From Janthinobacterium sp. 64 (GTDB taxonomy: Bacteria; Pseudomonadota; Gammaproteobacteria; Burkholderiales; Burkholderiaceae_D): DNA of 64,000 bases. Every line of letters starts with the position of its first letter. The stretch's first letter is position 1. The position numbers were made by a program, and so were the translations under genes. The stretch lies in assembly GCF_002813325.1 (NCBI RefSeq), contig NZ_PHUG01000002.1:1-64000 (forward strand), given 5' to 3'. Below are positions 26,221 through 35,679 of this stretch, piece after piece. The notes under the pieces are model-generated. The model saw only the letters and a program-made list of their open reading frames with translations, was not told where the DNA came from and did not search any database.

Positions 26221-27404
26221 GTTACAGGAGTGTTGAAGATGAAACAGAAACCACGCATTACTACACCGAGAACCAGAAGGCCTTGATGTGGGAGCGCTGG
26301 AAACGAGGCGACACCCTGCAGATGATAGCCCAGCTATTTGATCGGAATCATTCGTCGATACAGCGGATTCTGGCTGAGTCTGGTGGCATACGGCCAGCGC
26401 CGCGATGCCGTTCCAGAATGGCGCTGACGCTGGCCGAGCGCGAGGAGGTATCGCGTGCCATCGTTGCAGGCCTATCCATCCGCGCACTTGCCAGACGCCT
26501 TGGACGAGCACCATCGACCATCAGCAGGGAACTCAAGCGCAACGGTGGCCGCGAGGCATATCGCGCGACTCAGGCCGATCAGCATGCTTGGGATCAGGCG
26601 CGTCGCCCCAAACCTTGTAAGCTGACGGAGAGCCGCATGCTGGCCAACATGGTTGCCAGCAAGCTCCAATTGCAGTGGTCACCAGAACAGATTGCTGGCT
26701 GGCTCAAGCAGCTGTTCACGAGCCACGAGGAGTATCACGTGTCGCACGAAACCATTTACCGCAGCCTCTACATCCAGGCCCGAGGCGCCCTAAAGAAGGA
26801 GCTGCTGGAGCATTTACGCAGGACGCGCGCCAAGCGCCGTTCACGTCATCACACCCAAAAGACGGACAACCACGGCAGAATTGTCGACGCCGTGTCGATC
26901 AGCGAGCGTCCAGCGACGGCAGCGGATCGAGCGGTGCCCGGGCATTGGGAGGGGGACCTGCTATGCGGCAGCCACAACAGCCAGATCGTGACCTTGGTTG
27001 AACGCCAGACGCGCTATGTCATGCTGATAAAAGTCGCCGCCAAAAATACCGAAACGGTGGTCAACGCATTGATCGACAATGCCCGCAGGCTTCCCCAGGA
27101 ACTGTACAAATCACTGACCTGGGATCGTGGCAGCGAGCTCGCTGGGCATAAACGCTTTACGTTGGCCACCGACATCCAAGTCTACTTCTGCGATCCACAG
27201 AATCCATGGCAGCGCGGTTCAAATGAAAATACCAATGGCCTGTTGCGCCAGTATTTCCCCAAGGGGCTGGATATTTCCACGTATTCGCAAGAGCAACTCG
27301 ATGCAGTAGCCAGAAGACTCAACGAGCGCCCCAGGAAGACGCTACACTACCAAACACCGGCTCAACGATTTGAACAGTGTGTTGCGTTGACCGATTGAAT
27401 CCGC
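26177..27404 (+). mobile_element. IS30-family insertion sequence (complete)
   Basis: About 1228 bp bounded by inverted repeats GCGGATTCAATCGGT at the left (26177) and its complement at the right (27390-27404), continuing with partial matches to about 26 bp. It contains one full transposase gene. It inserted in the 3' end of the HEPN gene. No clear short target duplication could be assigned. Confidence 0.85.
26286..27398 (+). CDS. IS30-family transposase
   Basis: A ~370-aa transposase. N-terminal HTH of the IS30 type (GLSIRALARRLGRAPSTISR followed by RNGG), WSPEQIAGWLK, and a C-terminal DDE integrase core (ending QRGSNENTNGLLRQYFPKG, then RRLNERPRKTL). It starts at the ATG at 26286 or the TTG just before; an upstream in-frame region without ATG reads HYYTENQKAL and may belong to the protein through an unusual start. 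It runs to 6 bp from the right IR edge, as usual for the family. Appears intact. Confidence 0.9.
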   Translation: MWERWKRGDTLQMIAQLFDRNHSSIQRILAESGGIRPAPRCRSRMALTLAEREEVSRAIVAGLSIRALARRLGRAPSTISRELKRNGGREAYRATQADQHAWDQARRPKPCKLTESRMLANMVASKLQLQWSPEQIAGWLKQLFTSHEEYHVSHETIYRSLYIQARGALKKELLEHLRRTRAKRRSRHHTQKTDNHGRIVDAVSISERPATAADRAVPGHWEGDLLCGSHNSQIVTLVERQTRYVMLIKVAAKNTETVVNALIDNARRLPQELYKSLTWDRGSELAGHKRFTLATDIQVYFCDPQNPWQRGSNENTNGLLRQYFPKGLDISTYSQEQLDAVARRLNERPRKTLHYQTPAQRFEQCVALTD

Positions 27405-27524
27405 AGCCAAAAGCGGTCGCATGAAGTAAGAACTCAGCGAAGGGTGGCTCGTATCCATCTGCCTCGCGAATATTCAATGTATGTGGCCATGACAAGCAAC
27501 ACTCCCGCCAAAAGTTGAGGTGGT

Positions 27525-28238
27525 ATGACCGAAGCCAAAATTTCGAAATTCCTACGCATTGATCCGGCAGCTGTAGTGGAAAGCCAAAGTGAGAGAGGAG
27601 AATCCACAATTACTGGTCCTGCGGACTTTATTCGCTCTCTAAGAGCAAAATATGGAATTCTAGAGGCTTCATGGGACGATTTGCTTCAACTTGGGCACGC
27701 AACGCGTTATGGCGTTGTTCTCGCTATTCGGGAAGGACAAGCGAGGGTGAAATGGAGTCCAACTGATGTATCTTATCGCCCCAATCCATCGGGACGTCGC
27801 TGGTGGAAACAAACGAAACCATTCTTTAGTTTTGCTCCGGACGTGGTTGACCGCTACATGCTTTCCGCGACGTTTGCCGAGCACTTTCCTGAAGACTTGT
27901 CTTTCGAGGTGGTCGACCGGTCTAGTTCCATACCTTCAGATATTCGTCCGTCCAACATACCGACCGGGGGTTATGTTTACCTCATACGATCACAATATGG
28001 CGTCAAGATCGGAAAAAGCGTAAATGTGAGGAGCAGAACGCGGCTCTTTGAGGTCAAGCTGCCCTTTCCGATCTCAGTGGAGCACTATGCTTGGTTCGAC
28101 GACTATTCGTATGCTGAACGGGATCTTCACAGAAAGTATCACGCTAAACGCCTTGAGGGGGAGTGGTTTAACCTGTCAAAGGAAGACGTTGCATATATTA
28201 AGACGCTTGGAAAATCTGTCCGTGTCGCCGGTCTCTGA
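27525..28238 (+). CDS. GIY-YIG/T5orf172-type nuclease-like protein
   Basis: A 237-aa protein with GAGGTGGT before the ATG. The C-terminal ~90 residues form a T5orf172-type GIY-YIG domain: GYVYLIRSQYGVKIGKS (~residues 150-166), a following Arg-rich helix, then ERDLHRKYH and LEGEWFNL, supplying the usual Tyr, Arg, His and Glu positions. The N-terminal 140 residues are unassigned and may recognise the substrate. Expected activity is DNA nicking or cutting. The next gene on the strand, an MBL-fold protein, begins 155 bp later. Confidence 0.75.
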   Translation: MTEAKISKFLRIDPAAVVESQSERGESTITGPADFIRSLRAKYGILEASWDDLLQLGHATRYGVVLAIREGQARVKWSPTDVSYRPNPSGRRWWKQTKPFFSFAPDVVDRYMLSATFAEHFPEDLSFEVVDRSSSIPSDIRPSNIPTGGYVYLIRSQYGVKIGKSVNVRSRTRLFEVKLPFPISVEHYAWFDDYSYAERDLHRKYHAKRLEGEWFNLSKEDVAYIKTLGKSVRVAGL

Positions 28239-28392
28239 ACGTTGCGGCGCAGTGTTGTGGTGGAAAAGGTTGAATTCGCAGAAAAAACCGGAGCGTCACA
28301 TCTTTTCAGCGCTTGAACGCAATGCTGAGACTTCATCTGCTCGGATCTGGATATAATGATTTTACTAAAAACTTACTGAATAATATAAAAAG

Positions 28393-29649
28393 ATGATACG
28401 CGAGATTAGAACGCAATTGAATTTTCATCCCGTAGGTCAGGGTTTGTACGCTTCTGGCCATCTATATGAAGAACTGCATATGCCTACGCAACCGTTCTTT
28501 TCATGGGTGTATGACTGCGGAACCCTTTCCTCAAATGCGCTCGTCAACAATGCATCCAAACTCCTGAAGACGGCGCTGGGCGGAGCCGCAAAACCCCGGT
28601 TGGGTCTGGTCGTCATATCACATTTTGATAAAGACCACATTAGCGGCCTTGTAAATTTGCTGTTGAATTTTCACGTCGAAGTCCTGCTTATGCCTTATTT
28701 GGTTCCTTGGCAACGTGCCGCCATAGTTTTTGGAAATGGCGTATACGTATCGAAACGTGATCGAGCATTTATTCTGGATCCGGTTGGCGCCATCGCCGCG
28801 ATGCAGGGCGTTCAGGTTGATCACATCGTTTGGGCGGTTGCGGGTGATCAGAATGCTTCGCCCGATGGCGACGATAACTTCGTAAATCGGAATGAACCGC
28901 CGGTATTGACGATAGATGAAGGGGCCCCAGAGGATGACTGGCAGTCTTGGGAGGTAAATCGCGGATCGTTGCAGGGCATAGCGAAGGTGTCGATGCTGCG
29001 GCCAGGCGGACGCCTTTGCATTCGTGGCATTTGGGAGTTTGTTCCTTATCAGGATGCAACCATTAAAAAGAAGCCGGATGCGTCATTCTTAGCGGATGCG
29101 TCAGCTAAGCTGGAATGGCTGCTGAAGGCGCCTTGCGAGGCATTCAAGGATGATGTTTTAAAACGCCTAAAGGCTCTTTACGAAGCGCGTTTTGTCGGTA
29201 GCAAGCAACGTAATATTATTTCCATGTTCATGTACGCTGGTAGTTTAGGTGCCGCGCGAATGGCAAGGTGCGGATGCACCATTCCAATGGCTGCCAATTA
29301 CGCGCCCATATGTGTTTTTCATCACTTCGATATGGTCAATGTTATCTACACTGGTGATGGCTATTTGGATACCCCAAAACGCTTGTCAAGTCTATTCAAG
29401 CACCTAGGCGCTAGACGCATGCAGCATGTTCTTGTTTTTCAGGTAATGCACCATGGAGCCCATGCCAATTGGCACTCCGGGCTGGCGCACAGCATAAGGC
29501 CAGGAGTGAGTGTCTTCTCTTCGGATCCCACGCGAGGAGACCGACCCCATCCCCATAAGCCGGTGGAATTAGACTTTGCTGCGTATAGCCCGCGCCAAGT
29601 TGATCGTTTTAAAGGATTAAGCCTCGCAGGCTGTTTCTCTGTGAATTAA
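28393..29649 (+). CDS. Metallo-beta-lactamase-fold protein (first of three)
   Basis: A 418-aa protein with the MBL metal motif in its HxDxDH form: HFDKDHISGL at residues 77-86, and a later metal-site-like segment VMHHGAH (~353) after YTGDGYLD. This arrangement resembles the ComEC-type MBL domain without its membrane part. No signal peptide, so cytosolic. Function is probably hydrolysis of a phosphodiester or nucleotide substrate. The ribosome binding site is weak (AAAAAG). It follows the GIY-YIG gene on the same strand and may be functionally linked. Confidence 0.7.
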   Translation: MIREIRTQLNFHPVGQGLYASGHLYEELHMPTQPFFSWVYDCGTLSSNALVNNASKLLKTALGGAAKPRLGLVVISHFDKDHISGLVNLLLNFHVEVLLMPYLVPWQRAAIVFGNGVYVSKRDRAFILDPVGAIAAMQGVQVDHIVWAVAGDQNASPDGDDNFVNRNEPPVLTIDEGAPEDDWQSWEVNRGSLQGIAKVSMLRPGGRLCIRGIWEFVPYQDATIKKKPDASFLADASAKLEWLLKAPCEAFKDDVLKRLKALYEARFVGSKQRNIISMFMYAGSLGAARMARCGCTIPMAANYAPICVFHHFDMVNVIYTGDGYLDTPKRLSSLFKHLGARRMQHVLVFQVMHHGAHANWHSGLAHSIRPGVSVFSSDPTRGDRPHPHKPVELDFAAYSPRQVDRFKGLSLAGCFSVN

Positions 29650-29692
29650 GTGTCTAGGTCAACAAGCACGCCGGGCCAGGAAGGCTTTGGGT

Positions 29693-29844
29693 CTATTGTG
29701 TTGAAAAAGTCGCACGGCAGCCATTTCAGGAGGACTGAGACCTCCAATCAGTCGGTGATCGTTCAATAGCGGCGGTTCTGGCCAGTCTAGGTTGGCAGAT
29801 TTTCTATCTAAATTTCGACGTACGCGCGTTTTTCAACACAATAG
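29693..29844. repeat. MITE-like element with 16-bp inverted repeats
   Basis: A perfect inverted repeat CTATTGTGTTGAAAAA (29693-29708) and its complement (29829-29844) bounding ~152 bp without a gene. The form is that of a miniature inverted-repeat transposable element, possibly of an IS5-type parent; family not proven. Confidence 0.65.
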
Positions 29845-29892
29845 GCCAAAAGCGGCCCTTCATTCCAGTCCGTGTGAAACGTCAGGTCAACA

Positions 29893-30183
29893 ATGGAACG
29901 AGTTCCAGGCATATCGACAGCGCCGAAGGAATTAGACGAGCTGCAGGAAATCGCCCGAGTGGCGACTCGTTCTGCGCTCGACGGATACGAACAAATGCCT
30001 GAGGAGTGGGCGAAAAATCTAACGCTTGGAACGTTTTCCGATGGTGACGACCGAATTTTTGAGCTATACATCGTCGCAGAAAAACCAGCTGACGCGGTGG
30101 TAATCAGTACTGCACGGGTCAACCGAAAATCGAGAAATGTTGTGGTAACAATCTCAAATCTCGCGGAGCGAAAGCGAAGCTAG
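29893..30183 (+). CDS. Hypothetical small protein (96 aa)
   Basis: A 96-aa frame just downstream of the MITE. Its second half reads as a compact alpha/beta protein (FELYIVAEKPADAVVISTAR, then VVVTISNL). A competing 104-aa minus-strand frame is less protein-like and runs into the MITE. No family recognised. An AGG lies about 10 nt before the ATG. Confidence 0.45.
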   Translation: MERVPGISTAPKELDELQEIARVATRSALDGYEQMPEEWAKNLTLGTFSDGDDRIFELYIVAEKPADAVVISTARVNRKSRNVVVTISNLAERKRS

Positions 30184-30349
30184 TCTCTTAGTTGCTGAGG
30201 AATGGTTACTCTCGGGCGGAAGCGGGCGGTGCCATTGGAGCAAAACGCCATCGGAAGCTTAGGTGTCCAGTCCCGTTTGATCATAAACGCGCTTTACGAC
30301 TAACTCCGGCTTCTTTTGCTGCCATTCTTTGAGCGCTTGGATGGGTGTT

Positions 30350-32038
30350 TTAGTATCGATGGCTCGTTGTGGAATGTGGTGGTATCGTAAATTTCCAATG
30401 CTTGCGCTCGTAAGATAGACCAGTGATTAATTGCCGCAACCCAAGATTTTTGGCCTGTGCCCCCAAGGCCTCGTCCAGCATGCGACGTACGTGCTCTGAT
30501 GATGGCGTCGTGTCAGCGAGAAGCTCCAAACCACTGACATGACGCAATTCCGCCGCTAAAGTCATATTCAGTCCCACGCTCACAGGCTCATGCTGGACCC
30601 GGCCTAAGGGCGTTTCTAGAGTGGCGCAAAATAATTCGAGGCTACAAGTACGCACGTCTCCATGCAGTTGATAGCTGAAAAATTGGGAGGCGAAGTAGAT
30701 ATGGCGCGGATCTATGGACAAGCGCGCATATTGATTATCCAGTATCTGCACCAGTCTCAAATTACTCGTCTCCAGTTTCGCTCGAAGACTCTGTACGGCA
30801 GATAGATCGTCGATTCGGACCCAGCCATGCGGAAGCAATAACTTACTTCCTAGGCCGCCAGTAAATGGCAGCGATTTCGCATGCCAGGCCAGCGCCCACA
30901 ACCACCCATGCTCCGTTTCTGTCAATTGCGCTGCATATACTTTCAAGGGCTTGCCGCTACGACCGCTCGTCAGATTACCGTCAAACGTAAGTGGAATATC
31001 CACCCCAACGTGGGGAGTGGAAAATAGATAAGGTTCATCGATCGCTAGCGGCAAAGCTGCCATTGCTTCCATTCCGGTACCAAAATGTTCAACTAACGCG
31101 GTAACAAAAGCGCGCTGCCCATCGAGATTACGCTCTACACCTAATTCGTCCGCAGTAAACCAAGCGAATAATTCTGGATATAGCTGTAGCCTCTCAAAAA
31201 GCTTAACGACGCCGAGGGTATTTAGTCGCAGCGGGAAAAGACGAATTCGATATTCGGTATACGCATGATGATTCCTAGCACCTTCAACTCGGCAATAAGG
31301 CGGGACGTCGAGAGCTTCGCCGCACGTGTAATGATCTTGCTCCGACAGGCCCAGCTCTTCATGTAACTCACGAAACAGTGAGCGCTGAAGATATTGCATT
31401 GGCCAGTGAGTGGCCCCATAGGCGAAATCGTATTCCGCTTCCTGCGGCCGCGCTGCCAACGGGACATCGCTCAACTTGAAGCGACCGCCCGGCAAGCCAA
31501 AGTATCCTTGCGCATCGGCACGTTTTTTATCTTCCCGCGCGTACAACAGAAACTTATCACCTACGCGAATCACACCCCATGCGACATAGACGAAACGGAT
31601 AGGTCTGGATTCCTGTGTTGGGTGATAGCGCAAGCGGCCAGTTTCAAGCCGGCGTAATAAGGCGCGTTGCTCATCAATATCGCTGTCACTGGCCTGCGTC
31701 CCCCAGTAGCCAGGATCGACAATAGTGTGCAGGTCAGTTGCCATAGTCTCAAGCAGGGAACGCGCTACTAACCATGCAGCGTAGGACTGGAATCGCCAAG
31801 TCCCTCTGGCAGCACTGGCAAGATCAAGCATGGCAAGGGCACAGAACAACCGTTCGACAGTGGCTAAGGTGGCCTCTATCTCCCCCTGCGTAGCAATATC
31901 ACCCAATCGGTCAGCCAAAGTGCTTCGATCCAAGTCCTGTCTTACATCATCTTCGGCCAACATCGGTGGCAATAAGTAGCCTATGCGCTTGAATAAGTTT
32001 CCGAGGTAAGCAGCCATGCCAACATTGCTCTTAATCAA
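30350..32038 (-). CDS. Large NUDIX-domain protein
   Basis: A 562-aa protein starting at TTG 32038 (GGAG 5 nt upstream) or ATG 32017. The middle has a NUDIX domain: FVYVAWGVIRVGDKFLLYAR, then LPGGRF and the catalytic helix RELHEELGL. About 35 residues are inserted between the GG and the REUxEE helix, so the Nudix box is split. Flanking N- and C-terminal regions (~150 and ~250 residues) are unassigned; the C-terminal part looks beta-rich. NUDIX enzymes hydrolyse nucleoside diphosphate-linked compounds; here it could act on a signalling nucleotide or NAD derivative (inference). It diverges from the MBL/E2-E1-JAB operon, so shared regulation is possible. Confidence 0.75.
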   Translation of the reverse strand: MIKSNVGMAAYLGNLFKRIGYLLPPMLAEDDVRQDLDRSTLADRLGDIATQGEIEATLATVERLFCALAMLDLASAARGTWRFQSYAAWLVARSLLETMATDLHTIVDPGYWGTQASDSDIDEQRALLRRLETGRLRYHPTQESRPIRFVYVAWGVIRVGDKFLLYAREDKKRADAQGYFGLPGGRFKLSDVPLAARPQEAEYDFAYGATHWPMQYLQRSLFRELHEELGLSEQDHYTCGEALDVPPYCRVEGARNHHAYTEYRIRLFPLRLNTLGVVKLFERLQLYPELFAWFTADELGVERNLDGQRAFVTALVEHFGTGMEAMAALPLAIDEPYLFSTPHVGVDIPLTFDGNLTSGRSGKPLKVYAAQLTETEHGWLWALAWHAKSLPFTGGLGSKLLLPHGWVRIDDLSAVQSLRAKLETSNLRLVQILDNQYARLSIDPRHIYFASQFFSYQLHGDVRTCSLELFCATLETPLGRVQHEPVSVGLNMTLAAELRHVSGLELLADTTPSSEHVRRMLDEALGAQAKNLGLRQLITGLSYERKHWKFTIPPHSTTSHRY

Positions 32039-32229
32039 TAAAGCTCCGATATTACTCCTATAACAAATTTTTCGAAAGAACTACAGTTGCCTTCGTCAGC
32101 TTCAACGGTTTGAAGACCAACCTGAAAGCAGACGCTGTGAGTTTTTCAATAAAAATGCAACGAGTAATTTCTAAAACTACTGAGGACGAAGAGTCCATCT
32201 GTAAATGTTTGCTGAAGGAAATAATTAAC

Positions 32230-33366
32230 ATGGCTCATAAAATTGTGTTCTACCCTGTCGGCAATGGCGACACCTGCCAGATCATTTTGGAGAACGGCAA
32301 ACGCATTCTGATGGACTATCGCCATCGCAAAAAAACCGAAACGGGCGAAGGCCCAGAAATCAACCTCAAAGCCCGCCTCAAAAAGGAGCTCAAAGACGCG
32401 AGACGTAATTCGTTCGACGTGGTGGCGTTCACCCACGGCGATTCCGACCATATCGAGAACAGTACTGAGTTTTTCGAGTTGACGCACGCCGCCAAATACC
32501 AGGGTGAAGGAAGGGTTAAGATCGATACACTGTGGGTCCCCGCCGCCTTGGTGCTCGAGAACGCGACGAACGATCAACAATCCGCGGAGTTCATCATCTG
32601 GCGGCAAGAGGCGCGTTACCGCCTGAAGCAAGGCACGGGCATCCGCGTCTTTTCGAAACCCGAGAAGCTGAAGGGCTGGCTGGAGGAAAATGGGCTGACG
32701 CTCGAATCGCGGCGCCATCTCATAACCGATGCTGGCAAGATCGCACCGGACCTTTCCTTGGACGCAGACGGCGTTGAATTCTTCTGCCACTCACCCTTTA
32801 TCAAGCACGTGGACGAGGGAGATGACCTGCGTAACGCGGCCTCGCTCATCTTCAATGTCCGCTTCCGTCAGGGCGAGAGCCACTACGATTTCCTGGCAGT
32901 TGGCGATTCGGAGTGGTGCGTGCTGGAGGACATTGTCAAGACCACGAAGGCCCATGGCAACATGGACAGACTCGCATGGGACCTGTACAACATCCCCCAT
33001 CACTGCAGCTATCTTGCCCTGAGCGATGTGAAGGGCACGTATGAGACGGTACCGAAACCGTACGTCGAAGATATCCTGTTGGCTGGGAAAGAAGGGAGCT
33101 ACATCGTCAGTTCCAGCTGCCCTATCCTCGACACCAAAGAGGGCCGGGAGCAAATCCAGCCGCCTCACATTCAGGCCAAGAGGTGCTATCAGCGCTATCT
33201 GGACAAGACGAATGGTGCCAAATTCCTTGTAACGATGGAGGAACCGAACGCTACCCGTCCTCAGCCGCTGGAGTTTAAGGTCGAGGCGCAGGGGCTGTCT
33301 CTCGTGAGTGCTGCTGCGTCGGCTGCATGCATCATCATCTCCAAACCGGCGCCGAGGGCTGGCTAA
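32230..33366 (+). CDS. Metallo-beta-lactamase-fold protein of the E2-E1-JAB operon
   Basis: A 378-aa protein starting at the ATG at 32230 (AAGGA upstream); an open extension back to 32110 is not protein-like. MBL motifs: FTHGDSDHIEN (residues ~68-78, HxDxDH), VGDSEW (~225) and NIPHHCSY (~257). The start, FYPVGNGDTCQI..ENGKRILMDY, is the usual first strand pair of ComEC-like MBL proteins. The C-terminus is a hydrophobic Ala-rich stretch followed by a short tail ending ..PAPRAG, i.e. a terminal glycine. The stop abuts the GTG of the E2-E1-JAB gene with no gap. It occupies the place where type II CBASS has the nucleotide cyclase. Confidence 0.75.
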   Translation: MAHKIVFYPVGNGDTCQIILENGKRILMDYRHRKKTETGEGPEINLKARLKKELKDARRNSFDVVAFTHGDSDHIENSTEFFELTHAAKYQGEGRVKIDTLWVPAALVLENATNDQQSAEFIIWRQEARYRLKQGTGIRVFSKPEKLKGWLEENGLTLESRRHLITDAGKIAPDLSLDADGVEFFCHSPFIKHVDEGDDLRNAASLIFNVRFRQGESHYDFLAVGDSEWCVLEDIVKTTKAHGNMDRLAWDLYNIPHHCSYLALSDVKGTYETVPKPYVEDILLAGKEGSYIVSSSCPILDTKEGREQIQPPHIQAKRCYQRYLDKTNGAKFLVTMEEPNATRPQPLEFKVEAQGLSLVSAAASAACIIISKPAPRAG

Positions 33367-35679
33367 GTGATCCGCTCATACCATGCGCTCGGCCAAGTGC
33401 TATCGGGCCTGGCACCGGAGCAGCTGGCACATGCCCAAAGCAGGCAGATGCTGGCCGCCTGCCATAGGCATCCGGCCTTCTCGGTCGTCGAATTGAGGAA
33501 AATCTCGAATCCATCCGACGTCAGCAAACCGGCTATTGACGGGATTGTAGTCGATTGCTGCGACGGCACGGTGCCTTCGAGGAACCTGATCGGCATCCAC
33601 AATAAGGAGCGCCTGTTGCTGCTGCACGGGCCTGGCCTCTTGACGCCTCATGAGGTCAGGGCGCTACGCACCGGATTTCCGGCAACCGCGCACCAGAACA
33701 GCATTTTTAACGGCGAACCTACCTCACTATGCCTCTATTTTGAGCCTTGGAGCGCGGTGGAGCGTACTTGGACCCCTGAAAAGCATCTACAACGTATCCT
33801 GTGGTGGCTGCGCGAGACCTCTGCCGGCACCCTCCATCGCACAGACCAACCACTGGAGCGCCTGTACTTTGTCTCCCCGTATCAAATTGTGCTGCCGGCC
33901 GACTTCAACGAGCGAGTGGCCCGGCGTACGGAGGTGCTTCACCTCGCGTGCGCGCGATCACGTGACAAGGGCACCATGTTACGCGGGGCGTTCGGCCCGC
34001 GGCCCGAGAAACACGCTGCCCGCGATGACTTCGGCCTGGATATCTTGGTCGTCGCCGTGCCGCCGGCCCTCTCAACGCGGATCGAACGCTATCCGGCCGA
34101 TTTATGTGCACTGCACGACCAACTGGTCGCGCGTGGCTCGACGCTTCTCGCACCCCTACAGGAAGCCGCGAAGCAAGCGATGTCTGGTTCTGGCATGCCG
34201 TTGCACGACCCGGCGGCTCAGCATACGTTGCTGCTGTTACAGATTCCCGTCACGCGAGCTGGCAGCCAAACGCCGGAGAGAGTCGACGTTTCCGGATTCG
34301 TCGTGCGCGGGGCCCCTCTCAGCCGGCTCGGCCTTGACACCGGTGCGTTTTTCGACGGCCGGGACGGGAAAGCATACGTATCCAATACCCTTTCACTCTC
34401 ACGGGATACTACCGCAGACGAGTCCCCAAAAGCATGGCGCGGTCTGCCAATTGAACCGATCGACGTCAAGGTCGCCTTCGGTGCCGCGGATGTGCACAGA
34501 GCCTCTGGCGTGGACAATGCCGCCGGAGACTTCCGGGGTATCCTGGCAGGAGTAGGTGCGCTTGGTAGCAGCATGGCTGAAATCTGGAGTCGCGAAGCGT
34601 GGGGCCGCTGGACCTACGTCGACGATGATATCCTGCTACCACACAATCTTGTCCGCCACATCGGTAAGGATCTGCACATCGGTTGGGCGAAGGTTGATGT
34701 TGTCGCACAGATGGGAGAACTGAACTGGCCATCCAGCGTAAAACCCGAGGCGGTCTACGCCAATGCCACGGACAATGAGAACCCGGACGTACAACGCGCA
34801 GTTTGCGAAGCCCACCTGTTTGTCGATGCGACGACTACTCTCGAAGTGCCGCGCGACCTGTCTGATCGCGATGATATGCCACGAATGGTATCCACCTTCA
34901 TAACCCCGTCAGGACGGAGTGGCGTATTACTATTCGAGGACGAAGCACGGTCAGCGCGTCTGGCATGTCTGGAAGCGCAATATTACCGCGGCTTGCTCAA
35001 TTCCGACTGGGGCGCTACCCACTTGGCTGGTCATCAGGGCAGCTACTGGGTTGGTGCTGGCTGTCGAGATCTGTCCGGCGTGCTCGCCCATGAACTCGTC
35101 CAATTGCACGGAGCGACTCTAGCCAGACAGGTCCGACTACTGGCGACTCAGCCTGACTCGCAGATCCGGGTATGGACCGTAGACGAGGAAAGCGGCGCCG
35201 TTTCCGTCAATGTGGTTACGGTGGCCCCATCTGTGGAACGCAAAGTCGGCAAATGGCGGGTGGTGTGGGACGAGGAACTGGCGAGGAAAGTTCGCCACCT
35301 ACGCGACCAGTCACTGCCGAACGAAACGGGTGGCGTGCTCCTTGGTTACGTGGACCAAAAGCGTGACGCGATCCACCTCGTCGACGTTCTACCGGCACCA
35401 AGAGACAGCGACGCCAACAGAACCAGCTTCAGCCGCGGTGCAACAGGACTACCCGAGGCCATTGCAGAAGCGGCTGGGCGAACGGCCAACATCGTCGGCT
35501 ACCTCGGAGAGTGGCATTCGCACCCGCAGCACGCATCGGCAATGCCAAGCGCCGCCGACCAGACGTTGCTCGCTTACCTCGCGGACACACTGTCACTAGA
35601 CGGAGTACCCGCACTGATGCTTATCGTCGCAGACCGTGACATATCAATTACGATCAAGGAGGGTTGCACACATGACTGA
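33367..35679 (+). CDS. E2-E1-JAB triple fusion (ubiquitin-like conjugation/deconjugation)
   Basis: A 770-aa protein, GTG start directly after the MBL stop. N-terminal E2-like domain with candidate catalytic Cys122 in SLCLYFEPW, followed by the helix TPEKHLQRILWWLRE. A ThiF/E1 domain begins near residue 390 with the nucleotide loop GVGALGSS, then YVDDDILLPHNLVRH (adenylating core, Arg finger region). The C-terminal JAB/JAMM domain has GGVLLGY and EWHSHPQ..SAMPSAAD (~714-730), a complete metal site. In CBASS these functions are the separate proteins Cap2 (E2-E1) and Cap3 (JAB); here all are in one chain. It overlaps the patatin gene by 8 bp. Confidence 0.85.
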   Translation: MIRSYHALGQVLSGLAPEQLAHAQSRQMLAACHRHPAFSVVELRKISNPSDVSKPAIDGIVVDCCDGTVPSRNLIGIHNKERLLLLHGPGLLTPHEVRALRTGFPATAHQNSIFNGEPTSLCLYFEPWSAVERTWTPEKHLQRILWWLRETSAGTLHRTDQPLERLYFVSPYQIVLPADFNERVARRTEVLHLACARSRDKGTMLRGAFGPRPEKHAARDDFGLDILVVAVPPALSTRIERYPADLCALHDQLVARGSTLLAPLQEAAKQAMSGSGMPLHDPAAQHTLLLLQIPVTRAGSQTPERVDVSGFVVRGAPLSRLGLDTGAFFDGRDGKAYVSNTLSLSRDTTADESPKAWRGLPIEPIDVKVAFGAADVHRASGVDNAAGDFRGILAGVGALGSSMAEIWSREAWGRWTYVDDDILLPHNLVRHIGKDLHIGWAKVDVVAQMGELNWPSSVKPEAVYANATDNENPDVQRAVCEAHLFVDATTTLEVPRDLSDRDDMPRMVSTFITPSGRSGVLLFEDEARSARLACLEAQYYRGLLNSDWGATHLAGHQGSYWVGAGCRDLSGVLAHELVQLHGATLARQVRLLATQPDSQIRVWTVDEESGAVSVNVVTVAPSVERKVGKWRVVWDEELARKVRHLRDQSLPNETGGVLLGYVDQKRDAIHLVDVLPAPRDSDANRTSFSRGATGLPEAIAEAAGRTANIVGYLGEWHSHPQHASAMPSAADQTLLAYLADTLSLDGVPALMLIVADRDISITIKEGCTHD

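Noticed and set aside
29808..30122. 104-aa minus-strand reading frame
   Set aside because: Overlaps the better plus-strand 96-aa gene and runs into the MITE terminus; Ser/Arg-rich composition typical of an antisense shadow.
32110..32229. 40-residue N-terminal extension of the second MBL protein
   Set aside because: No protein-like content, whereas the ATG at 32230 has AAGGA upstream and begins with the standard MBL first strand.
33650..34555. 301-aa alternative frame inside the E2-E1-JAB gene
   Set aside because: Arg/Ser/Pro-rich shadow of a GC-rich gene; the real frame shows E2, E1 and JAB motifs.
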